DNA of 6,704 nt, taken from contig JAISRU010000250.1 of assembly GCA_031273515.1 (NCBI GenBank), positions 1 through 6,704 on the forward strand. Reading direction: 5' to 3'. The notes below the pieces were generated by a model, which was not told where the DNA came from, ran no database searches, and saw nothing but the letters and a program-made list of their open reading frames with translations. The translations under genes and the position numbers were made by a program. Positions within the stretch are counted from its first letter, which is position 1; the number at the start of each line of letters is the position of its first letter. The DNA comes from Bacteroidales bacterium (GTDB lineage Bacteria > Bacteroidota > Bacteroidia > Bacteroidales > WCHB1-69). This document shows positions 1 through 4,950 of the stretch, one piece after another.

Positions 1-366
1 AGCATTCCCCGGCACATACAGACGAACACAACGATTAGCGTCTTTTGTTGTGAGGCAGTTATTTTCCTTGCGAAGAGGTGTCGAATATGCTTTTTGTAAT
101 CCTGTCAGTTGTCTAAGGATTGCTTCCATACGGGCGGCAATAACTAAGGGTAAAGCGCCGCTGTCTTCTATGTCTACAGTTGCATGATCTGTGTCGTAGA
201 AAGTCAGTATTTGCTTGATTTCTTCTATAATTTGTCTTCCGTAGAGCGCTTTGACCTTACTTGTCAGATTGACATTGACGCCTCCTGTTGGGTTGATCGA
301 CAAACGAATAAAACAATCCGAACGCACCCCTTTACCTTTGTTTCCTGCCTCAGCGATTTGATTCAT
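1..366 (-). CDS. CitD-CitE fusion protein, citrate lyase acyl carrier domain plus aldolase start (partial, 3' end outside window)
   Basis: Reading leftward from the ATG at 366 gives 122 open codons with no stop before the window edge. Residues about 14-90 resemble the citrate lyase acyl carrier subunit (CitD): VRSDCFIRL aligns with the SSDVMVRI region of enterobacterial CitD, so Ser16 is the likely site for the phosphoribosyl-dephospho-CoA group, and VDIEDSGALPLVIAARMEAIL matches the C-terminal VEDKGAL...ARLQAAL block. Residues 112-122 (RCVRLYVPGNA) match the opening strand of CitE/HpcH-HpaI aldolases (LFVPGN). CitD and CitE are normally separate proteins of the lyase that splits citrate into acetate and oxaloacetate, so this is a probable fusion. 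The rest of the aldolase and any citF neighbour lie outside the window. The start is supported by a TAATTTTG box at 407-400. No Shine-Dalgarno is visible. Domain identification is from remembered family sequences. Confidence 0.85.
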   Translation of the reverse strand, partial: MNQIAEAGNKGKGVRSDCFIRLSINPTGGVNVNLTSKVKALYGRQIIEEIKQILTFYDTDHATVDIEDSGALPLVIAARMEAILRQLTGLQKAYSTPLRKENNCLTTKDANRCVRLYVPGNA

Positions 367-399
367 ATTTCAAAATGATTTTGTTGAATTTATCGAACG

Positions 400-407
400 C
401 AAAATTA
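400..407 (-). promoter_or_regulatory. Putative -7 box (TAATTTTG) for the CitD-CitE gene
   Basis: On the minus strand the bases read TAATTTTG, an exact fit to the Bacteroidetes -7 consensus TAnnTTTG, 33 bases before the ATG at 366. That implies a short leader of roughly 25-30 nt. No good -33 TTG was seen at the expected distance, so the promoter is tentative. Confidence 0.5.
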
Positions 408-510
408 CATCTTTTTCCATTAACAGCGGAAGAGATATAGAAATAAAATTGCACTCATGCCATACGGACGCAAATATCCGCGCCGTCGTCGGTGGCGCTA
501 TTGTCTGAAC

Positions 511-546
511 TCTGATTTATCTGATTGAATTGATTAACATGATTTT
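511..546 (+). repeat. Degenerate GATT-type short repeat
   Basis: The segment repeats a TGATT core at irregular 9-11 bp spacing (CTGATTTAT, CTGATTGAAT, TGATTAACA, TGATTTTC). It resembles the dispersed CAGGATT/TGATTAACATGATT type repeats common between genes in Bacteroidetes. It ends directly at the palindrome that begins at 547. The family assignment is from memory. Confidence 0.45.
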
Positions 547-576
547 CGTAGAGACGTTGCATGCAACGTCTCTACG
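547..576. repeat. Perfect 30-bp palindrome
   Basis: Fifteen bases (547-561, CGTAGAGACGTTGCA) are followed immediately by their exact reverse complement (562-576), with the centre between 561 and 562 and no spacer. As DNA it can form a cruciform, and as RNA a 13-bp or longer hairpin. It looks like one copy of a widespread dispersed palindromic repeat. The GTAGAGACG...CGTCTCTAC edges are familiar from many genomes, but the copy number here cannot be counted. Confidence 0.9.
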
Positions 577-581
577 GTATC

Positions 582-603
582 GGGCGCACACGCAGGTGCG
601 CCC
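582..603. repeat. GC-rich inverted repeat (8-bp stem, 6-nt loop)
   Basis: GGGCGCAC (582-589) pairs exactly with GTGCGCCC (596-603) around the loop ACGCAG. It lies 5 bp beyond the 30-bp palindrome and is followed by CCTACGATTTTT. A T-run after a GC-rich stem gives it some terminator character on the plus strand, but no plus-strand gene ends upstream, so a repeat element is the better reading. Confidence 0.75.
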
Positions 604-640
604 CTACGATTTTTCGTTCATTTAATCATATTCATCATTA

Positions 641-668
641 TCAATTATCAATTGTCAATTGTCAATTA
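641..668 (+). repeat. Heptanucleotide tandem repeat (TCAATTR x4)
   Basis: Four consecutive 7-bp units read TCAATTA, TCAATTG, TCAATTG, TCAATTA, with a diverged TCATTA just before them at 635-640. The array stops 8 bp before the recA -7 box, so it occupies the -33 region and most of the promoter spacer. Confidence 0.85.
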
Positions 669-676
669 AATTATTG

Positions 677-684
677 TATCTTTG
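677..684 (+). promoter_or_regulatory. recA promoter -7 box (TATCTTTG)
   Basis: TATCTTTG fits the Bacteroidetes consensus TAnnTTTG exactly. A TTG at 652-654, 22 bp upstream and within the heptamer repeat, can serve as the -33 element. The tRNA promoter at 6560-6567 has the same box with a TTG at the same 22-bp distance, which supports the call. Transcription would start near 690, giving a leader of about 45 nt. No SOS-type operator was recognised. Confidence 0.7.
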
Positions 685-735
685 CATTCGAGTGTATTAA
701 AGGAACAAAAGTGATAATAATTAAAATAATATCTT

Positions 736-1746
736 ATGTCAAAGGAAGTTAAAGCAGAGAATACGGAGAAGATGAAAGTATTGAACGCCACTTTAGAGCG
801 TTTGGAGAAAGTGTACGGCAAAGGCGCTATCATGAAATTAGGAGATTCACCTGTGGAGAGTATGGATGTAATTTCTACAGGATCAATCGGTTTGGACATA
901 GCTCTTGGCGTAAACGGATTGCCGAAAGGCAGAGTTACGGAAATATTCGGACCTGAATCTTCCGGTAAGACAACGTTAGCATTGCATGCCATAGCGCAGT
1001 CGCAACGCAACGGAGGTATCGCCGCTTTTATCGATGCGGAACATGCTTTCGACCGTTTCTATGCTGAAAAGTTAGGTATCGACGTGCAAAATCTGTTAAT
1101 CTCGCAACCCGATAATGGAGAACAGGCGCTGGAGATCGCCGATAATTTGATTCGTTCGGGAGCGATTGATATTATTGTCATCGATTCGGTGGCAGCGCTT
1201 ACCCCTAAAAGCGAAATAGACGGCGAAATGGGTGATTCTAAAATGGGGCTGCAAGCGCGTTTGATGTCGCAGGCTTTGCGTAAACTCACTTCCACTATCA
1301 GCAAGACAAATTGCTGTTGTATATTTATCAATCAGTTACGTGAGAAAATCGGTATTATGTTCGGCAATCCCGAAACGACAACGGGAGGAAATGCCCTCAA
1401 ATTTTATGCGTCTATTCGTATAGATATTCGTCGTCAGGCGCCGATCAAAGAAGGAGAAACGATGATTGGCAATCATGTGAAAGTGAAAGTGATTAAAAAT
1501 AAAGTAGCTCCTCCTTTCCGTACTGCAGAATTTGATATTCTGTACGGCGAAGGCATCTCCAAATTAGGAGAAATTGTAGACCTTGGCGTTGAATACAATA
1601 TCGTCAAGAAAAGCGGTTCATGGTTTTCGTACGGAGACACCAAATTAGGTCAGGGACGGGAAGCCGTTAAGCAGTTATTGCAGGATAATCCCGAACTTGC
1701 CGCCGAATTGGAAGCTAAAATAAAGGACGCCATTGCTCAAAAATAA
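736..1746 (+). CDS. recA: RecA recombinase
   Basis: This 336-residue protein is a full-length RecA, the cytoplasmic ATP-dependent strand-exchange protein of homologous recombination. The Walker A motif GPESSGKT is at 72-79, the catalytic glutamate is Glu102 in AEHAFD, and the Walker B strand ends at Asp150 (IIVID). Loop L1 is near 157-169 ([13 protein letters not shown]) and the DNA-binding loop L2 at about 199-217 (NQLREKIG...GNPETTTGG). The C-terminal domain ends in a basic KIKDAIAQK and lacks the long acidic tail of the 353-residue E. coli protein. Three cysteines in a row (193-195) precede IFINQ. The ATG at 736 gives the usual short N-terminal helix region. No Shine-Dalgarno is near, as is usual in this phylum. 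It is the first gene of a probable three-gene operon. Confidence 0.98.
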   Translation: MSKEVKAENTEKMKVLNATLERLEKVYGKGAIMKLGDSPVESMDVISTGSIGLDIALGVNGLPKGRVTEIFGPESSGKTTLALHAIAQSQRNGGIAAFIDAEHAFDRFYAEKLGIDVQNLLISQPDNGEQALEIADNLIRSGAIDIIVIDSVAALTPKSEIDGEMGDSKMGLQARLMSQALRKLTSTISKTNCCCIFINQLREKIGIMFGNPETTTGGNALKFYASIRIDIRRQAPIKEGETMIGNHVKVKVIKNKVAPPFRTAEFDILYGEGISKLGEIVDLGVEYNIVKKSGSWFSYGDTKLGQGREAVKQLLQDNPELAAELEAKIKDAIAQK

Positions 1747-1752
1747 CAGGAT

Positions 1753-2760
1753 ATGTCAATAATTCATCGTCTGTTTGTTGTTGTTGTTCTGCTGGGAATT
1801 GCCGCCTGTTCTCATCCGAAAGAGGATTCGTATGCGTCTATGCCTGATGAGCTTGCTCAACTGTACAGGGCAATCGCAAAAGATCCTCAGGATGCGGCGC
1901 TGTATTTGGATATGTCACGCGCTTATCTCCGTTTGGGTCAGCCGGACAGCGCTTTAAACTATGCGCTTGTTTCCGTTGGCATCGATTCGACGAATGCGAA
2001 TGCCTATATAACGGTTTCGGACGTCTATTTTGCAATGGGAAATTTCGATGCAGCGCAAGAAATGCTCGAACGGGTCATTGCCATAGATGCGAAAAACAAT
2101 GAGGCTTATCTGAAATTGGGAGAACTTCGTTTTTTATTGCAGGAATATGATCTTTCGGAAGAAATCCTGCTCAAAGCCATTCAGCAGGAAACGCATAATC
2201 CCAAAGCATATCATATTCTGGCATGGAATTACAGGGAAAGGGGAGATACGTTGAAGGCAATCCGCAATTACCTTGTTGCCGCAGAACAAGACCCCGACTA
2301 TTTCGATGCTTACATGGAATTAGGCGTTTTGTATCATCATCGACATAATCCGCTTGCTTTGAATTATTACAACAATGCGCTTAATCTGCAACCCGACAAT
2401 ATTCAGGCTTTATACAATATGGCTATGTTTTATCAGGAAACGGGCGAGTATGAAAAAGCGCTGGATAAATACCGTATGATATTGCAAAAGGATCAAAATC
2501 ATCGGAATACGCTGCATAACATGGGATGGATTTATCTGATGGGACAAGATAAATTTGAAGAAGCGGTTGTGTTTTTTTCAAAGGCAATCACTGTGGATAC
2601 AACCTATTTGGAAGCGATCTACAACAGAGGGTTATCTTTTGAAGCGCTTGGAAAATATGACAATGCCCGTCAGGATTACATGTATTCTTTGCAGTTGAAC
2701 GATAATTATCCGCTGGCAATTGAAGGACTGAACCGTTTGGATAAACTTCAAAGAAAATAA
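1753..2760 (+). CDS. TPR-repeat lipoprotein
   Basis: The 335-residue product starts with a lipoprotein signal peptide: His5-Arg6, a hydrophobic run at 7-18, and lipobox IAAC with the lipidated Cys19. The mature N terminus reads CSHPKEDS. The K-E-D recalls the charged Bacteroidetes lipoprotein export signal but sits later than usual, so surface display is uncertain. From residue 47 to about 317 there are roughly eight 34-residue tetratricopeptide repeats with typical spacing (for example AYLRLGQPDSALNYA, MFYQETGEYEKALDKY, LSFEALGKYDNARQDY). TPRs bind proteins, so a scaffold role in the envelope is inferred. No enzyme motif is visible and the partner is unknown. It starts 6 bp after recA and ends 1 bp before the AI-2E family gene, which implies translational coupling. 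Confidence 0.93.
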   Translation: MSIIHRLFVVVVLLGIAACSHPKEDSYASMPDELAQLYRAIAKDPQDAALYLDMSRAYLRLGQPDSALNYALVSVGIDSTNANAYITVSDVYFAMGNFDAAQEMLERVIAIDAKNNEAYLKLGELRFLLQEYDLSEEILLKAIQQETHNPKAYHILAWNYRERGDTLKAIRNYLVAAEQDPDYFDAYMELGVLYHHRHNPLALNYYNNALNLQPDNIQALYNMAMFYQETGEYEKALDKYRMILQKDQNHRNTLHNMGWIYLMGQDKFEEAVVFFSKAITVDTTYLEAIYNRGLSFEALGKYDNARQDYMYSLQLNDNYPLAIEGLNRLDKLQRK

Positions 2761-2761
2761 C

Positions 2762-3898
2762 ATGGCATCTACGGACTTTAATGCAGGGAAGTTTTTCCGA
2801 TTTCTTTCTGTGCTGACAGCTATTTCTTTGGTCATTTTGCTTGCATGGTATTTTGCTTCTGTTACTGTTTATGTTATCATTGCGCTAATTATTACATTGT
2901 TGTGTGTTCCCCTCAAAGAATTGTTGGTAAAGATACGGTTTAGAAAAATTCGACTTGGCAATACATTGTCCACCATATTGTCGTTGACGGTGGTTGCGGG
3001 CAGTTTATTGATTTTGTTCCGATTGGTGTTTATTCCGGTAACGGCAGAGGTAAATAATTTACTTTCAATTGATCTGAGCAATATGGAAACGACATACGAC
3101 AACGTATTGGAATATACCGACAAAAAACTGAAGGACTATAAAATTATTGGAGAAGAAGAAGATTTGCAGCAAATAGTTATTCAGACAACATTGGATGCTG
3201 TTCGGAAAATAAACATATCTTCTGCTTTGGGCAATATTATGCACTTGTTGGGTTCTGTCTTTTTGGGTGTTTTTTCAGTATTGTTTATTTCTTTTTTCTT
3301 TTTGAAGGACTTTGCACTGTTGCAAAAATCGGGAGTGAATATGATGCCCGAAAAGCATCAGGCAGAGGGAATGCGTATTATACAACGGTCGAAAAAGTTG
3401 CTTTCCAATTACTTCACAGGCTTATTTGTGGAAATGCTGCTGATGGGTTTGCTTGAGTTTCTTATTTTATTCTTTCTGGGAATCGAAAATGCCTTGCTGA
3501 TTTCTTTTATCGGAGGAGTTTTGGTCGTTATTCCTTTTCTCGGATCGCTGATTGCCTGTTTTGCAGGATGCATCATTGCTGTTGTGAGCGGATATATGAT
3601 TTCTCCCGATGCGGATATTTTTATTATCATACTCAAAGTCGCAGGAACTTTTATTGTTTGTCGGATGTTGGATAATTTCTTTTTGCAACCTTTTATTGCT
3701 TCCAAATCGGTGAAGGCTCATCCTTTGGAAATTTTTCTGGTTGTTTTGCTTTCCGGTTCATTGGCAGGTATTCCGGGAATGATGCTGGGGATTCCTGCTT
3801 ATACGGTATTGCGCATTATCGCACAGGAATTTTTCGGCTATAACAATTTTGTAAAGACGCTCACTTCCCGCTTGGGAAAGGAAAATACGGATGCGTAA
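2762..3898 (+). CDS. AI-2E family transporter (UPF0118, YhhT/TqsA-like)
   Basis: This is a 378-residue polytopic inner-membrane protein. Hydrophobic segments lie near 12-31, 33-50, 70-92, 157-181, 219-240, 242-275, 285-301 and 323-355, with a soluble stretch at about 95-155 between the third and fourth, as in the family. Conserved family features are the LDNFFLQPFI block (303-312), HPLEIF (320-325) and the glycine-rich GIPGMMLGIPAYTVLR (336-351). Family members have been linked to autoinducer-2 export (TqsA) or to Na+/H+ antiport, so the substrate here cannot be told from sequence. The length is normal. The ATG lies 1 bp after the stop of the TPR lipoprotein gene, so the two are almost certainly co-translated. 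No terminator hairpin was seen directly after the stop. Confidence 0.93.
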   Translation: MASTDFNAGKFFRFLSVLTAISLVILLAWYFASVTVYVIIALIITLLCVPLKELLVKIRFRKIRLGNTLSTILSLTVVAGSLLILFRLVFIPVTAEVNNLLSIDLSNMETTYDNVLEYTDKKLKDYKIIGEEEDLQQIVIQTTLDAVRKINISSALGNIMHLLGSVFLGVFSVLFISFFFLKDFALLQKSGVNMMPEKHQAEGMRIIQRSKKLLSNYFTGLFVEMLLMGLLEFLILFFLGIENALLISFIGGVLVVIPFLGSLIACFAGCIIAVVSGYMISPDADIFIIILKVAGTFIVCRMLDNFFLQPFIASKSVKAHPLEIFLVVLLSGSLAGIPGMMLGIPAYTVLRIIAQEFFGYNNFVKTLTSRLGKENTDA

Positions 3899-3988
3899 CA
3901 GAATATTATATGCTGAAATCAGAAATCAATCGAAACACCCATGACAAAATAAATTTGAACACACAAGGGGATGATTATTTATTAGTGA

Positions 3989-4028
3989 ACAAGTGGACAA
4001 GTAGACAAGTAGACAAGTAGACGAGTGG
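3989..4028 (+). repeat. Octanucleotide tandem repeat (5 units)
   Basis: The units are ACAAGTGG, then ACAAGTAG three times, then ACGAGTGG. The period is exactly 8 bp, and a diverged ACGAATTT follows. The three central units are identical, which suggests recent slippage. This array is the left arm of the inverted-repeat element. Confidence 0.88.
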
Positions 4029-4048
4029 ACGAATTTGAAACAGTGTGA

Positions 4049-4066
4049 GCATTCCGTCAGGAATGC
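4049..4066. repeat. Central hairpin of the inverted-repeat element
   Basis: GCATTCC (4049-4055) and GGAATGC (4060-4066) form a perfect 7-bp stem around the tetraloop GTCA. It sits between the two octamer arms. No T-run follows, so it is not a classical terminator by itself. Confidence 0.75.
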
Positions 4067-4196
4067 ATCCTGTCCACTTGTTCATTTGTCTACTCGTTCA
4101 CTAATAAAAAGAAATTATAAACAGATGAAGAGAATGATTATATCGCATTGAAGCATTTTGTAAGACATTGAATATAAATAAAATGACAAACAGATA

Positions 4197-4306
4197 AAAA
4201 GCAGTACTGCTTTTGAGTAAAAGCAGTACTGGTTTTGAGTAAAAGCAGTACAGGTTTTGAGTAAAAGCAGTACAGGTTTTAGGTAAAAGCCGTACTGCTT
4301 TTTCAC
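4197..4306. repeat. 22-bp tandem array, five units, each semi-palindromic
   Basis: Units occupy 4197-4218, 4219-4240, 4241-4262, 4263-4284 and 4285-4306, with no spacers. Each has an 18-bp core followed by a 4-bp linker (GAGT, GAGT, GAGT, AGGT, TCAC). The first core, AAAAGCAGTACTGCTTTT, is a perfect palindrome. The second has one changed base, the third and fourth share a CAGTACAGG variant, and the fifth has AAGCCGTACTGC. The absence of spacers rules out a CRISPR. The 22-bp period is not a multiple of three, so it is not a coding repeat in a single frame. Confidence 0.92.
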
Positions 4307-4311
4307 CTGCG

Positions 4312-4338
4312 TTCGGCGGAGTGTTTTTATACGCCGAA
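4312..4338. repeat. Hairpin upstream of the methylase gene
   Basis: TTCGGCG (4312-4318) pairs with CGCCGAA (4332-4338) around a 13-nt loop containing a T5 run (4324-4328). It ends at an upstream in-frame ATG (4338), and it is one reason for preferring the later ATG at 4380 as the gene start. It may be a terminator-like or leader structure. Confidence 0.5.
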
Positions 4339-4379
4339 TGGGAAATAAAGTAAATGGAAATTATAAACAGATTACACAG

Positions 4380-4925
4380 ATGAAAAAATTGTCAATGGAA
4401 GATTTAAATCGGATGGATGTGAACGCATTTAAGCAGAGCAACAAATTTCCTGTTGTTGTCGTGTTGGACAATGTCCGCAGTATGAATAATATTGGTTCTA
4501 TATTCCGCAGTTGCGACGCATTTCGGACAGAATTGCTTTGTTTATGTGGAATTACTGCTCAGCCTCCGCACAAAGATATAGAAAAAACAGCTATCGGCGC
4601 AACGCAATCGGTGGCATGGCGCTATTTCGATTCGACACAAACGGCGGTCGACTATCTGATAGACAGGGATTATGCCGTTTTTGCCATAGAGCAGGCTGAA
4701 CAGAGTATCCCGTTGAATGAATTTGAGAAAAATCCTCATCGGAAACTCGCCTTGGTTTTCGGCAATGAAGTCTTGGGAGTGGAACAGGAAATAATAGACA
4801 AATGTTGCGGATGTATCGAGATACCTCAGTTCGGGACAAAACATTCGCTCAATATTGCGGTGAGCGCAGGCATTGTGTTGTGGCATGTCGTGATGCAATG
4901 TCGGCAAACAAAAGAGGAAAGATAA
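4380..4925 (+). CDS. SpoU/TrmH family RNA 2'-O-methyltransferase
   Basis: This protein transfers a methyl group from S-adenosylmethionine to a ribose 2'-OH of tRNA or rRNA. The exact target is not evident. All three SPOUT motifs are present, numbering from the chosen start: motif 1 NNIGSIFR with the catalytic-type Arg43, motif 2 LVFGNEVLGV at about 125-134, and motif 3 IPQFGTKHSLNIAVSAG at about 148-164, which forms the trefoil-knot cofactor site. At 181 residues it is a minimal catalytic domain without the N-terminal substrate-binding extension of RlmB-type enzymes. The start at 4380 (MKKLSMEDLNR) matches the N terminus I recall for Bacteroidales homologues. An in-frame ATG at 4338 would add 14 residues encoded partly by repeat sequence, so it is less likely. 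It ends 25 bp before the next gene. Confidence 0.92.
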   Translation: MKKLSMEDLNRMDVNAFKQSNKFPVVVVLDNVRSMNNIGSIFRSCDAFRTELLCLCGITAQPPHKDIEKTAIGATQSVAWRYFDSTQTAVDYLIDRDYAVFAIEQAEQSIPLNEFEKNPHRKLALVFGNEVLGVEQEIIDKCCGCIEIPQFGTKHSLNIAVSAGIVLWHVVMQCRQTKEER

Positions 4926-4950
4926 TGATTTTACATATAAAATTTTCACG

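Larger units (their letters stand above)
367..735. other. Divergent intergenic region, repeat-rich
   Basis: This gap separates the minus-strand CitD-CitE gene from recA and holds no convincing gene. From left to right it contains the minus-strand promoter box, an arginine-rich mini-ORF (457-528) running into a GATT-rich repeat (511-546), a perfect 30-bp palindrome (547-576), a GC-rich hairpin (582-603), a 7-bp tandem repeat (641-668) and the recA promoter (677-684). The abrupt changes in base composition suggest a mosaic of dispersed intergenic repeats rather than a decayed gene. Confidence 0.75.
3978..4108. repeat. Inverted-repeat element built of 8-bp units (MITE-like)
   Basis: The ends TTTATTAGTGAAC (3978-3990) and GTTCACTAATAAA (4096-4108) are perfect 13-bp inverted repeats. 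Allowing mismatches, the arms extend to about 37 bp (31 of 37 matching by eye). The left arm continues as five octamers of type ACRAGTRG (3989-4028). The right arm carries the same kind of octamers on the opposite strand (4074-4097). The centre holds a small hairpin (4049-4066). No protein is encoded. It could be a miniature element, a dispersed intergenic repeat or a bidirectional terminator after the AI-2E family gene. Confidence 0.75.
3899..4379. other. Intergenic region with inverted-repeat element and tandem array
   Basis: These 481 bp hold no convincing gene. They contain an inverted-repeat element (3978-4108), one copy of a 16-bp direct repeat (4111-4126), an AT-rich stretch (4127-4196), five 22-bp tandem units (4197-4306), a hairpin (4312-4338) and the second 16-bp copy (4357-4372), directly before the methylase start. 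No TAnnTTTG promoter box was found for the methylase gene. Confidence 0.75.

Noticed and set aside
561..752. Plus-strand open frame of 63 codons before recA
   Set aside because: It runs through the palindrome, hairpin and heptamer repeats and overlaps the recA start. Its sequence is explained by the repeats.
3910..4020. Short frame MLKSEINRNTHDK... after the AI-2E family gene
   Set aside because: It ends inside the octamer repeat after about 36 codons, with no recognisable similarity or start signal.
3978..4108. Insertion sequence
   Set aside because: There are inverted ends but no transposase frame and no clear flanking target duplication; at most a non-autonomous element.
4115..4306. Minus-strand open frame of 63 codons across the 22-bp array
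   Set aside because: Most of its length is the tandem repeat read in shifting frames (22 is not a multiple of 3), composition is low-complexity Leu/Tyr/Phe, and no start signal or family resemblance is seen.
4197..4306. CRISPR array
   Set aside because: Units follow each other directly with no unique spacers, and no cas gene is present in the window.
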